Numbered from the stretch's first letter, positions 9,038-17,428 are shown. The stretch: 35,763 nucleotides of DNA from Blautia sp. OF03-15BH (GCF_003463065.1 NZ_QSCM01000024.1:1-35763); one strand, 5' to 3'. The notes: generated by a model not told the origin, from the sequence alone. Translations and numbers: made by a program.

Positions 9038-9114
9038 AAAAAACTGTGATATATTATTTTCCTTGTTCCCTGCATGGGTCAGGGGGCCAGAGACCATAAG
9101 GAGGTGCGAAGAGC

Positions 9115-9402
9115 ATGAACAAATACGAATTAGCACTGGTTCTGAACGCAAAGGTTGAAGATGACGTTAGAACAGCTACTCTCGAGAAAGTGAAAGGACT
9201 GGTTGAGCGTTTCAACGGTACCATCACAAACGTGGACGAGTGGGGCAAGAAGAGACTTGCTTACGAGATCCAGAAAATGAAAGAGGGCTACTACTACTTC
9301 ATCCAGTTTGATGCAGATGCTGCATGCCCGGCTGAGCTGGAGAAACGTGTACGCATCATGGATAACGTTCTCAGATACCTGATCGTCAGACCTGAAGTAT
9401 AA
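9115..9402 (+). CDS. rpsF: 30S ribosomal protein bS6
   Basis: 95 residues, the usual length. The start MNKYELALVLNAKVEDD and the core WGKKRLAYEIQKMKEGYYYF are typical of S6, which binds 16S rRNA together with S18 in the platform of the small subunit. AAGGAGG at 9098-9104 lies 10 bases before the ATG. First gene of the conserved rpsF-ssb-rpsR operon. Confidence 0.97.
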   Translation: MNKYELALVLNAKVEDDVRTATLEKVKGLVERFNGTITNVDEWGKKRLAYEIQKMKEGYYYFIQFDADAACPAELEKRVRIMDNVLRYLIVRPEV

Positions 9403-9426
9403 ATCTGACTGAGAGAAGGAGATTCC

Positions 9427-9909
9427 ATGAATAAAGTTATTTTAATGGGGCGCTTGACAAGAAATCCTGAAGTTCGTTATTCCGCAGGGGACAGTTCCAT
9501 GGCAATTGCCAGATACACCCTTGCTGTTGACCGCAGATTCGCCAGAAGAGGCGAGGACAACAACGGAGCCACCGCAGATTTTATCTCCTGTGTGGCTTTC
9601 GGACGCAGTGCTGAGTTTGCTGAGAAGTATTTTCATCAGGGACTCAAGGTGGTAGTCACCGGACGTATCCAGACCGGCAGCTACGTGAATAAGGACGGAC
9701 AGAAGGTTTATACGACAGACGTTGTCGTAGAAGACCAGGAGTTTGCGGAGAGCAAAGCATCATCCATGGCGAATGGCAGTAACGGAGGTTACAGCGATTA
9801 TCAGCCAGCAGCCCCGGCACCGGCAGCAAAGCCTGCACCCAGTGCAGCAGTCGGTGATGGATTTATGAATATTCCGGACGGCATTGATGAAGAGTTACCG
9901 TTCGACTAA
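9427..9909 (+). CDS. ssb: Single-stranded DNA-binding protein
   Basis: 160 residues. The N-terminal OB fold (MNKVILMGRLTRNPEVRYS, then FISCVAFGRSAEFAEKY and VVVTGRIQTGSY) binds single-stranded DNA as a tetramer. A flexible Gly/Pro/Ala linker of about 35 residues follows, then the acidic tip DEELPFD, which recruits replication and repair proteins. The tip ends in Asp rather than the more usual final Phe. AGAAGGAG lies just before the ATG. Its place between rpsF and rpsR is the standard arrangement. Confidence 0.97.
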   Translation: MNKVILMGRLTRNPEVRYSAGDSSMAIARYTLAVDRRFARRGEDNNGATADFISCVAFGRSAEFAEKYFHQGLKVVVTGRIQTGSYVNKDGQKVYTTDVVVEDQEFAESKASSMANGSNGGYSDYQPAAPAPAAKPAPSAAVGDGFMNIPDGIDEELPFD

Positions 9910-9927
9910 GTGAAGGAGGTTACCACC

Positions 9928-10191
9928 ATGGCTTACAATAGAGCAGAGAAAAGCGATTCTCCCATGAAGAGAAGAGGCGGACGCAGAAGAAAGAAAGTTT
10001 GCGTATTCTGTGGCAAAGAGAATAACGAGATCGATTACAAGGATGTTAACAAACTGAAAAGATACGTTTCCGAGAGAGGAAAGATCCTTCCGAGAAGAAT
10101 CACCGGAAACTGTGCAAAACATCAGAGAGCTCTGACTGTTGCTATCAAGAGAGCACGTCACATTGCACTGATGCCCTACGTTCAGGACTAA
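9928..10191 (+). CDS. rpsR: 30S ribosomal protein bS18
   Basis: 88 residues, basic, with the typical core DYKDVNKLKRYVSERGKI and LPRRITGNCAKHQRALT. It keeps CVFC and a later CAKH, which may form the zinc-binding (C+) version of S18. ATG 9928 is chosen because AAGGAGGT lies 8 bases upstream; the in-frame GTG at 9910 precedes that site. Last gene of the operon, followed by a strong terminator. Confidence 0.97.
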   Translation: MAYNRAEKSDSPMKRRGGRRRKKVCVFCGKENNEIDYKDVNKLKRYVSERGKILPRRITGNCAKHQRALTVAIKRARHIALMPYVQD

Positions 10192-10208
10192 TTCATCTAT
10201 GTATGAGC

Positions 10209-10238
10209 AGCGCACCATCGAAGGATGGTGCGCTTTTT
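10209..10238 (+). terminator. Terminator of the rpsF operon
   Basis: An 11-bp perfect stem (10209-10219 with 10224-10234) with a GAAG loop and a run of T, starting 18 bases after the rpsR stop. Confidence 0.95.
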
Positions 10239-10365
10239 GCATATAGAGCCTGCACAGCAGGCCGGATTGCGAATGTATGACAGAAAAGGAGATTATATTA
10301 AGTAATCAAATTTGTTGACTAACATGATTGAATGTGTTTAAATATACTTAAAGGAGTAAATTATT

Positions 10366-11037
10366 ATGAACACATCAAATATCACAAATTACAAGCCAAA
10401 AGATTTTGCTGAACTGTTAGGTGTATCTGTAAAAACATTACAGCGTTGGGATAGAGAAGGAACTTTAAAGGCAAACCGAACTCCAACTGATAGACGTTAT
10501 TACACTTATGACCAATATCTACAATTCAAAGGAATAAATACGGAAGATGACCAACGTCAGGTAGTTATTTATGCCAGAGTATCTACAAAAAATCAAAAAG
10601 ATGATTTACAAAACCAAGTTGCATTTTTACGACAGTTTTGTAATGCCAAAGGTATGATTGTAGACCAGTGTATTGAAGATTATGGAAGTGGTCTTGATTA
10701 CAATCGTAAAAAGTGGAACGAATTATTAGATGAAGTGATGGAACAAAAAATCAAAACCATAATCGTAACTCATAAAGACAGATTTATCAGATTTGGTTAC
10801 GACTGGTTTGAAAAATTCTGTACGAAGTTCAATACGACCATCGTGGTAGTGAACAATGAAGAACTATCACCACAAGAAGAACTCGTGCAGGATATTGTTT
10901 CAATACTCCATATGTTCTCTTGCAGGTTGTACGGACTTCGTAAGTATAAAAAACAAATAGAAAAGGATGTGGAAATTGCTAAAGAGCTTCAAGACGGAAA
11001 TAAATCCGTCAGAGGAACAGAAAGTCAAGATTCATAA
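10366..11037 (+). CDS. tnpA: IS607-family serine recombinase (transposase TnpA)
   Basis: 223 residues. A MerR-like helix-turn-helix opens the protein (KDFAELLGVSVKTLQRWDRE, about residues 10-30), as usual in IS607 transposases, which place the DNA-binding domain first. The serine resolvase domain follows: VIYARVST with the nucleophilic Ser, QNQVAFLRQFC, and the IVTHKDRFIRFG segment with the conserved Arg residues. Motifs look intact. AAAGGAG lies in front of the ATG. The 3' end overlaps the start of tnpB by about 60 bases. Confidence 0.93.
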   Translation: MNTSNITNYKPKDFAELLGVSVKTLQRWDREGTLKANRTPTDRRYYTYDQYLQFKGINTEDDQRQVVIYARVSTKNQKDDLQNQVAFLRQFCNAKGMIVDQCIEDYGSGLDYNRKKWNELLDEVMEQKIKTIIVTHKDRFIRFGYDWFEKFCTKFNTTIVVVNNEELSPQEELVQDIVSILHMFSCRLYGLRKYKKQIEKDVEIAKELQDGNKSVRGTESQDS

Positions 11038-12130
11038 GACGATAGGAACTTGTAGATTCATTTATAATTTCTATCTTGCTCATAATAAGGAACTTTACGA
11101 CAACGGTGAAAAGTTTATGAGTAGTAACAGGTTTAGAGTCTGGCTTAACAATGAATATCTTTCTGAGCATCCAGAGTATTCGTGGATTAAGAAAGCTTAT
11201 TCAAAAGCAGTAACACAGTCAGTAAATAATGGACAAACTGCTTTTACAAGATTTTTCAATCACGAGAGTGCTTTTCCTAATTTCAAAAAGAAAGGCAAAT
11301 CTGATGTAAAGATGTATTTTGTAAAGAATAATCCAAAGGATTGTCGTTGCGAAAGGCATAGAATCAATATTCCGTCACTTGGCTGGGTTCGTATCAAAGA
11401 GAAAGGATATATTCCAACAACAAAAGATGGATATGTAATCAAAAGCGGTACAGTTTCAATAAAAGCTGACAGATACTATGTTTCGGTTCTTGTAGAACTG
11501 CCAGATAACAAGACAGCTGATAATTCCAATGCAGGAATTGGCATAGACCTTGGATTAAAGGATTTTGCCATTGTTTCTAATGGTAAAACTTATAAGAACA
11601 TCAACAAGTCAGCAAGACTGAAAAAGCTTGAGAAACAACTTATTCGGGAACAGAGATGTCTCTCCCGTAAGTATGAAAACCTAAAGAAAGGAGAAGTCAC
11701 TCAAAGGGCGAATATACAAAAACAAAAACTCAAGGTACAGAAACTTCATCATAGGATAGATAATATCCGTACGGATTACATTAACAAGATAATTGCTGAG
11801 ATAGTGAAAACCAAGCCATCTTATATAGCGATTGAAGACTTAAATGTAAATGGCATGATGAAGAATCGACATCTTTCAAAAGCAGTTGCATCACAGAAGT
11901 TTTATGAATTTAGAACAAAGCTTCAAGTTAAATGCAATGAAAATGGAATCGAACTTCGAGTAATAGATAGATGGTATCCATCATCTAAAACCTGTCACTG
12001 TTGTGGCGCTATCAAAAAAGATTTAAAGCTTTCAGATAGAATATTCAAATGCAGTTGCGGTTATGTCGAAGACAGAGATTTCAATGCTGCACTTAATTTG
12101 AGAGATGCAATAACTTACGAAGTTGCATAA
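10976..12130 (+). CDS. tnpB: TnpB RNA-guided nuclease of the IS607 element
   Basis: 384 residues from a TTG start. The RuvC nuclease residues appear intact: GIDLGLKDFAI (Asp), YIAIEDLNVNGM (Glu) and DRDFNAALNL (Asp). A zinc ribbon lies between the last two (CHCCG ... CSCG). TnpB proteins are the ancestors of Cas12 and cut DNA using an omega RNA encoded at the element's 3' end, which helps keep the element at its site. I prefer TTG 10976, since AAAAGGA at 10961-10967 is then about 8 bases away and the protein begins with the typical MLKSFKTEI; the alternative ATG at 10967 sits directly on that site. Confidence 0.92.
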   Translation: MLKSFKTEINPSEEQKVKIHKTIGTCRFIYNFYLAHNKELYDNGEKFMSSNRFRVWLNNEYLSEHPEYSWIKKAYSKAVTQSVNNGQTAFTRFFNHESAFPNFKKKGKSDVKMYFVKNNPKDCRCERHRINIPSLGWVRIKEKGYIPTTKDGYVIKSGTVSIKADRYYVSVLVELPDNKTADNSNAGIGIDLGLKDFAIVSNGKTYKNINKSARLKKLEKQLIREQRCLSRKYENLKKGEVTQRANIQKQKLKVQKLHHRIDNIRTDYINKIIAEIVKTKPSYIAIEDLNVNGMMKNRHLSKAVASQKFYEFRTKLQVKCNENGIELRVIDRWYPSSKTCHCCGAIKKDLKLSDRIFKCSCGYVEDRDFNAALNLRDAITYEVA

Positions 12131-12318
12131 CGAAAACGCAAACGTAAGTATGTACCGAAGGCTATTTTCGGGAATTTACGACTGTGGAGTGTACAAGAAC
12201 TTGTGAGTAGATATGATTTCGGTCAATCAAAAACATACACGGTGAAGCAGTAAGTAGAACTCGTGAGAGTCTACATTATCTCGATGTGAGTATATTTACA
12301 CATATTTTGAGTGGCAGG
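12131..12318 (+). ncRNA. Probable omega RNA (reRNA) scaffold at the 3' end of tnpB
   Basis: The non-coding tail of the element holds several stems. One is ccgaa/ttcgg near 12160-12175. A cleaner one has gtaga 12254-12258 plus ctc 12260-12262 pairing with gag 12267-12269 plus tctac 12270-12274, capped by a GTGA (GNRA) tetraloop. Guide RNAs of TnpB come from exactly this region, with the guide read from the flanking DNA; here that flank would be the start of the hydrolase gene. The start probably lies inside tnpB; both ends are inferred. Confidence 0.55.
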
Positions 12319-12324
12319 AATACT

Positions 12325-13251
12325 ATGACCCATATCATTCATAAAACGATCAAATCCCGGGCTGACGGCCTGGAACTTTCCGTTCTTGAGATCGCTCCGG
12401 AAGGGAAACTTCGGGGGATCGTGCAGCTGGTTCACGGAATGAGTGAGAATAAAGAACGCTATCAGCCCTTTATGGAATATCTGGCAGCGGAAGGTTTCCT
12501 GACAGTGATCCATGACCACAGAGGCCACGGTGCCAGTGTACGCCAGAAGCAGGATCTCGGCTATATGTACGGAGGTGGTGCAGAAGCTCTTTTGGATGAT
12601 ATTTCTCTCATCAACGAGACGCTTCGGAAAAAATATCCGGAACTTCCGCTGATCCTTTTCGGTCACAGTATGGGATCCCTGGCCGTACGGAGCTTTGTGA
12701 AAGAGCACGATGACTGTGTGGATGCCCTGATCGTCTGTGGTTCCCCGTCCAGGAATCCGGCTCTGCCGCTTGGAAGATTTCTGGCAAAAAGCGCAAAACT
12801 GCTTTTGGGAGGCCGCCATGTCTGCCATTTCATAGAATCCATTTCCTTCGGCTCCTATGCTGCCCGGTTTTCGGACGAGAAAAACAGGTTTGCCTGGGTC
12901 TGCTCGGACCGGAAAGTGGTGGAGGCCTATGCTGCCTCTGAACTTTGCGGCTTTACCTTTACTGCGGATGCCTATCTGACACTTTTTGAACTGATGCGGC
13001 GCACATATGATAAAAAAGGCTGGCGGGTAACAAAACCGGAACTTCCGATCCTTTTTGTCGGCGGAGAAAACGATCCATGCATTGGAAGCCGCAGAAAATT
13101 TGGCGAAGCCATTCATACGATGGAAGAGGCCGGCTACCGGAATGTGAAAGGCCATCTTTATCCGGGCATGCGCCATGAGATCCTCAATGAAACCGGCAGA
13201 CAGCAGGTTTTCCGGGAAATCCGGCGGTATTTATCAAAAGAAGGATTTTAA
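12325..13251 (+). CDS. Alpha/beta hydrolase, monoacylglycerol lipase / lysophospholipase-like
   Basis: 308 residues with no signal peptide. The nucleophile elbow GHSMGS, the oxyanion region LVHGMSENKERY, a HDHRGHG motif, a late Asp (GGENDPCIG) and the catalytic His (YPGMRHEIL) are all present, as in the Hydrolase_4 / serine aminopeptidase S33 group. It likely cleaves a lipid or small ester in the cytosol; the substrate is unknown. ATG 12325 follows an AGGAA site. This site lies at the inferred right end of the IS607 element, so the gene's original leader may now be on the other side of the element. Only about 100 bases separate it from gdpP. Confidence 0.88.
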   Translation: MTHIIHKTIKSRADGLELSVLEIAPEGKLRGIVQLVHGMSENKERYQPFMEYLAAEGFLTVIHDHRGHGASVRQKQDLGYMYGGGAEALLDDISLINETLRKKYPELPLILFGHSMGSLAVRSFVKEHDDCVDALIVCGSPSRNPALPLGRFLAKSAKLLLGGRHVCHFIESISFGSYAARFSDEKNRFAWVCSDRKVVEAYAASELCGFTFTADAYLTLFELMRRTYDKKGWRVTKPELPILFVGGENDPCIGSRRKFGEAIHTMEEAGYRNVKGHLYPGMRHEILNETGRQQVFREIRRYLSKEGF

Positions 13252-13354
13252 GCTTCCATAACTCTCAAAAAAATGGTATGATTGGAAGGTAAGCATCCAT
13301 TAACGTATCAGGCAGACGCAGAGATTTTTCTGTGGCTGTATGCAGGAGTTGGAT

Positions 13355-15403
13355 ATGAAAAAGACGAAAATCAAATATAAGGGAAAACTGAAGTCGTATA
13401 TGCAGTGGCCGGTGGTCTTTCTGGTGATCCTGGCGATCATGAATGTGGCGGTCTATACCGTCTCTGTAAAAGCCGGACTTGTCGTTTCCGGTTTCCTTGC
13501 ACTTTTCGTAGTGCTGACACTGCTTCTGATCTTCCGGCACAGACCGCTGATCCTGAACGACCTGATTTCCTTTGCCACCCAGTACGGACAGGTGCAGAAG
13601 ACGCTTCTGGATGAATTCAGCATCCCTTATGCCCTTCTGGATTCCGATGGCCGGCTCATCTGGATGAATGAAGAGTTTTCCCTGACAGTAGGCAAGGATA
13701 AAGATTACAGGAAAAACATCCAGACCCTTTTTCCGGAGATACACAGCGGTACGATGCCGGGGCTGAAAGGGGTAAAAGAGATCGAGATTCACTATGAGGA
13801 CAAGGATTTCTGTGCCCGCCTTCAGCGGGTTTCCGTACAGAGTCTGGAAGATGCAGTCAATATCCTGGAGATCCCGAAGGACCGGAATTATGTGATCGCT
13901 CTGTATCTCTTTGACAACACGGAGCTGAACCATTATATCCAGGAGAATCAGGATCAGAAAATGGTTCCGGGGCTGATCTATCTGGATAACTACGATGAGG
14001 CGCTGGACAGCGTGGAAGAGGTACGCCGTTCCCTTCTGGTGGCTCTTATTGACCGGAAGATCACCAAGTATATCTCCAATTATGACGGTATCGTCAAGAA
14101 ATTTGAGACAGACAAATATTTTATTATCATTAAGAACAAATATCTGAAGGAACTGCAGGCCAACCGTTTTTCACTTCTGGAAGAAGTGAAAGCGGTCAAT
14201 ATCGGTAATGAGATGAGTGTCACTTTAAGTATCGGCATCGGTGTCAATGGCGGCAGCTATCAGCAGAATTATGAATTTTCCAGGATCGCGATCGAGCTGG
14301 CTCTGGGCCGCGGCGGCGATCAGGCCGTAGTGAAGGAGAATGACAAAATCTCCTATTACGGTGGAAAATCACAGCAGATGGAGAAAAACACCCGTGTGAA
14401 GGCCCGTGTGAAGGCACAGGCTCTCCGGGAATTTATCGAAAACAGCGAAGAAGTAGTGGTTATGGGCCACAAGATCACGGATATCGACAGCCTTGGTTCT
14501 GCAGTCGGCATTTACCGGGCAGCGAAGATGCTGGACAAGAAGGCCCATATCGTACTGGGAGATATCAACAGTTCCATCCGTCCCTGGGTCAACATGTTTC
14601 GCAACAGCCGGGATTTTGATGAAGATATGTTTGTCACTCATGAGCAGGCGGAAGCCATCGTCAATCCGCAGACGGTTCTTGTGGTGGTGGATACCAACCG
14701 GCCGTCTCTTTGCGAATGTGAATCCCTTCTGGATATGACGAAGGTTATCGTGATCCTTGACCATCACCGCAGATGCAGTGATGTCATCGAAAATGCGGTG
14801 CTCTCCTATATTGAGCCGTTTGCTTCCTCAGCCTGTGAAATGGTGGCGGAGATCCTTCAGTATTTTACAGATGATGTGCGTCTGAAGACGGTGGAAGCCG
14901 ACTGTATTTATGCGGGTATTATCGTAGATACGAACAATTTTGTGGCAAAGACGGGTGTACGCACCTTTGAGGCGGCTGCGTACCTTCGAAGGAGCGGTGC
15001 AGATGTGACAAGAGTCAGAAAGCTCTTCCGGGACGATATCACCTCGTATAAGGCAAGGGCAGAGGCCGTGCGTCATGCGGAAATTTTCATGCGTGAGTAT
15101 GCGATCTCCCGTTGTCCCAGTGAAAATCTGGAGAGCCCGACAGTAGTAGGAGCACAGGCAGCCAATGAGCTTCTGAATATCGTAGGGATCAAGGCATCCT
15201 TTGTGCTGACGGAGTTCCAGGGAAAGATCTATATCAGTGCCAGAGCCATTGACGAGGTCAATGTACAGATCATCATGGAGCGCCTTGGCGGCGGCGGCCA
15301 TCAGAACATTGCCGGTGCCCAGCTTGCAGATATGACTATGAGCGAGGCGATCAATAAACTGAAAGAAGTTTTGACAAAAATGACAGAAGAAGGAGCGATT
15401 TAA
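13355..15403 (+). CDS. gdpP: Cyclic di-AMP phosphodiesterase, GdpP family
   Basis: 682 residues. Two membrane helices near the N terminus (about 18-62), a PAS-like domain, a degenerate GGDEF domain and a C-terminal DHH/DHHA1 phosphodiesterase. The last has VMGHKITDIDSLG, VDTN, ILDHHRR and the closing GGGGHQNIAGA motif. GdpP breaks c-di-AMP into pApA and so tunes wall stress and potassium balance. ATG 13355 has AGGAG 6 bases upstream, better than ATG 13340. Followed after one base by rplI and then dnaB, a conserved order in Firmicutes. Confidence 0.95.
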   Translation: MKKTKIKYKGKLKSYMQWPVVFLVILAIMNVAVYTVSVKAGLVVSGFLALFVVLTLLLIFRHRPLILNDLISFATQYGQVQKTLLDEFSIPYALLDSDGRLIWMNEEFSLTVGKDKDYRKNIQTLFPEIHSGTMPGLKGVKEIEIHYEDKDFCARLQRVSVQSLEDAVNILEIPKDRNYVIALYLFDNTELNHYIQENQDQKMVPGLIYLDNYDEALDSVEEVRRSLLVALIDRKITKYISNYDGIVKKFETDKYFIIIKNKYLKELQANRFSLLEEVKAVNIGNEMSVTLSIGIGVNGGSYQQNYEFSRIAIELALGRGGDQAVVKENDKISYYGGKSQQMEKNTRVKARVKAQALREFIENSEEVVVMGHKITDIDSLGSAVGIYRAAKMLDKKAHIVLGDINSSIRPWVNMFRNSRDFDEDMFVTHEQAEAIVNPQTVLVVVDTNRPSLCECESLLDMTKVIVILDHHRRCSDVIENAVLSYIEPFASSACEMVAEILQYFTDDVRLKTVEADCIYAGIIVDTNNFVAKTGVRTFEAAAYLRRSGADVTRVRKLFRDDITSYKARAEAVRHAEIFMREYAISRCPSENLESPTVVGAQAANELLNIVGIKASFVLTEFQGKIYISARAIDEVNVQIIMERLGGGGHQNIAGAQLADMTMSEAINKLKEVLTKMTEEGAI

Positions 15404-15404
15404 C

Positions 15405-15851
15405 ATGAAAGTAATCTTAACAGCAGATGTAAAATCTCTTGGAAAAAAAGGTGAGATCGTCGATGTAAGCGACGGATACGCCAGAAATATGCTGCTTCCC
15501 AAAAAACTCGGTGTGGAAGCAAACTCAAAAAACATCAATGATCTGAAGCTTCAGAAAGCCAACGAGGACAAAGTGGCAAAGGAGATCCTGGAGCAGGCGA
15601 AAGCTCTTGCGGCTGAGATCGCCGAGAAATCTGTGACAGTGTCTATCAAAGTCGGTGAGGGCGGAAAGACCTTCGGTTCTGTTTCCAGCAAAGAGATCGC
15701 CGAGGCAGCCAAAGCACAGATTGATCTGGAACTCGACAAGAAGAAGATCCAGCTTTCCAGCCCTATCCGTACGCTGGGTGTGACCATGGTTCCTGTCAAG
15801 CTTCACCCCAAGGTAACTGCTGAACTGAAGGTACATGTAAAAGAGGCTTAA
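15405..15851 (+). CDS. rplI: 50S ribosomal protein bL9
   Basis: 148 residues, the normal length. The N-terminal rRNA-binding domain MKVILTADVKSLGKKGEIV with DGYARNMLLPKK is diagnostic. A long connecting helix and the C-terminal domain (FGSVSSKEIAEA) follow. The start codon comes one base after the gdpP stop, with AAGAAGGAG inside the end of gdpP, so the two are translationally coupled. Confidence 0.97.
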   Translation: MKVILTADVKSLGKKGEIVDVSDGYARNMLLPKKLGVEANSKNINDLKLQKANEDKVAKEILEQAKALAAEIAEKSVTVSIKVGEGGKTFGSVSSKEIAEAAKAQIDLELDKKKIQLSSPIRTLGVTMVPVKLHPKVTAELKVHVKEA

Positions 15852-15855
15852 GAGA

Positions 15856-17184
15856 ATGGAAGAAGCGCTGATCAAACGGGTTCTGCCCCATAGCGTGGAG
15901 GCTGAGCAGTCAGTCATCGGTTCCATGATCATGGACCGGGACGCTATCATGACAGCCTCAGAAGTCATTACAAGTGAAGATTTTTACCAGAGCCAGTATG
16001 GTGTCCTTTTCGATGCCATGCTGGAACTTTATAATGAGGGAAAACCGGTAGATCTGGTCACTCTTCAGGAGCGCCTGAGAGAAAAAGATGTGCCGCCGGA
16101 GATCAGCAGCCTGGAGTTTGCAAAAGACCTTCTGGATGCGGTTCCAACCTCTGCCAATGTGCGGCACTATGCCACGATCGTTCAGGAAAAATCGATGCTC
16201 CGTAAACTCATCAAGGTCAATGAGGAGATCGCCAATACCTGTTATCTGGCAAAGGAACGGACGGAGGATATTCTGGAGGAAACAGAGAAAAAAATCTTTG
16301 ACCTGCTCCAGTACCGAAGTACCGGAGATTTTGTTCCGATCAAACAGGTAGTACTGAACGCTCTGGACAAGATCGAAAAAGCATCAAAAAACAAAGGAAC
16401 CGTTACAGGTATTCCTACCGGTTTTATCGATCTGGATTATAAAACTTCCGGTTTTCAGCCATCGGATCTCATTCTGATTGCAGCCCGTCCTTCTATGGGA
16501 AAAACGGCTTTCGTCCTGAATGTAGCTCAGAATATGGCTTTTAAGGAAGGGAAGACCGTAGCGATCTTCAGTCTTGAGATGTCCAAAGAACAGCTGGTAA
16601 ATCGTCTGTTCTCCCTGGAATCCAAGGTGGATTCCCAGGCACTCCGAACCGGAAATCTGACGGATGAAGACTGGGCGAAGCTCATTGAAGGAGCCGCTGT
16701 TGTCGGAAAATCGAATCTGATCATCGATGATACTCCTGGTATCTCCATTGCCGAGCTCCGCAGCAAGTGCCGGAAATTCAAACTGGAGCACAACCTTGGG
16801 ATCATCATCATCGACTATCTGCAGCTGATGAGCGGCGGCAAACGTTCCGAATCCCGTCAGCAGGAGATCTCCGAGATCTCCCGTTCCTTAAAAGCGGTAG
16901 CCAGAGAACTGAACGTTCCTGTTGTAGCCCTTTCTCAGCTCTCCCGGGCTGTGGAACAGCGTCCGGATCACCGTCCCATGCTTTCCGACCTCCGAGAATC
17001 CGGAGCGATCGAGCAGGACGCCGACGTAGTTATGTTCCTCTACCGTGACGACTACTACAACAAAGACACCGACAAGAAAAACATTGCCGAAGTCATCATC
17101 GCAAAACAACGAAACGGCCCCATCGGAACCGTTGAACTCGTATGGCTCCCCAACTACACCAAGTTCGCAAACATGAAAAAATAG
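15856..17184 (+). CDS. dnaB: Replicative DNA helicase DnaB
   Basis: 442 residues. The N-terminal helical domain starts near LPHSVEAEQSVIGSM, and the RecA-like helicase domain has Walker A ARPSMGKTAF, the IIIIDYLQLM Walker B and RLSRAVEQR-type downstream motifs (here LSQLSRAVEQRPDHRP). It unwinds DNA ahead of the replication fork as a hexamer. It starts 4 bases after rplI with only a weak AAGAG site, so coupling to rplI is likely. Ends the gdpP-rplI-dnaB cluster. Confidence 0.97.
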   Translation: MEEALIKRVLPHSVEAEQSVIGSMIMDRDAIMTASEVITSEDFYQSQYGVLFDAMLELYNEGKPVDLVTLQERLREKDVPPEISSLEFAKDLLDAVPTSANVRHYATIVQEKSMLRKLIKVNEEIANTCYLAKERTEDILEETEKKIFDLLQYRSTGDFVPIKQVVLNALDKIEKASKNKGTVTGIPTGFIDLDYKTSGFQPSDLILIAARPSMGKTAFVLNVAQNMAFKEGKTVAIFSLEMSKEQLVNRLFSLESKVDSQALRTGNLTDEDWAKLIEGAAVVGKSNLIIDDTPGISIAELRSKCRKFKLEHNLGIIIIDYLQLMSGGKRSESRQQEISEISRSLKAVARELNVPVVALSQLSRAVEQRPDHRPMLSDLRESGAIEQDADVVMFLYRDDYYNKDTDKKNIAEVIIAKQRNGPIGTVELVWLPNYTKFANMKK

Positions 17185-17192
17185 AGCCGTGC

Positions 17193-17253
17193 AGACGGAC
17201 ATATGGAAGACCTCACCCTGCTAGCAGGAGTGAGGTCTTTTATATGTCCGTCT
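17193..17253 (+). terminator. Large composite terminator hairpin after dnaB
   Basis: An outer 12-bp perfect stem (17193-17204 with 17242-17253) encloses an inner stem of 10 bp plus 4 more (17207-17220 with 17225-17239, one bulged A) and a CTAG loop. TTTT (17238-17241) follows the inner stem, so the inner hairpin can act as terminator on its own. Confidence 0.8.
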
Positions 17254-17307
17254 ATAGGGCGAAGCCCGTCAGCGACATGAAGCGTCAGCGGAATGGAGCT
17301 GAAGCAC
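17210..17307 (+). repeat. 98-bp direct repeat, copy 1
   Basis: Identical over all 98 bases to 17331-17428. It starts with the terminator's inner arm and continues through a ggg-cgaa-ccc mini-hairpin and two gtcagcg motifs. The bases agccgt stand in front of both copies (17185-17190 and 17325-17330). After them copy 1 has 19 extra bases (the left outer arm of the terminator) that copy 2 lacks. Confidence 0.95.
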
Positions 17308-17330
17308 GGCTCGAAGCAGAGAGAAGCCGT

Positions 17331-17428
17331 ACCTCACCCTGCTAGCAGGAGTGAGGTCTTTTATATGTCCGTCTATAGGGCGAAGCCCGTCAGCGACATG
17401 AAGCGTCAGCGGAATGGAGCTGAAGCAC
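17331..17428 (+). repeat. 98-bp direct repeat, copy 2
   Basis: Perfect second copy, 23 bases after the first, so the period is 121. It lacks the outer left arm of the terminator but keeps the inner terminator hairpin. Its last base is shared with the stop codon of the araC remnant on the minus strand, so the duplication edge coincides with a gene edge. Confidence 0.95.

Larger units (their letters stand above)
10290..12318 (+). mobile_element. IS607-type insertion sequence (serine recombinase + TnpB)
   Basis: The segment is clearly more AT-rich than its neighbours and carries the two genes that define the IS607 group. These elements insert by a serine recombinase without target duplication, usually at a GG dinucleotide. 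The exact ends are inferred. If the element is cut from after GG at 10288-10289 to the GG at 12317-12318, the flanks join as gaaaagg-aatact-ATG, giving the downstream hydrolase gene a proper ribosome binding site. Near the ends are matching sequences in inverted orientation: 10332-10348 and the complement of 12289-12303 differ only by two extra T. They may be recombinase binding sites. Boundaries uncertain by tens of bases. Confidence 0.8.

Noticed and set aside
9044..9114. Clear S6:S18 autoregulatory motif in the rpsF leader
   Set aside because: Short stems exist, but I could not match the known motif well enough to annotate it as such.
17210..17428. Possible CRISPR array
   Set aside because: There are only two copies, each 98 bases with internal hairpins, and no cas genes are nearby.
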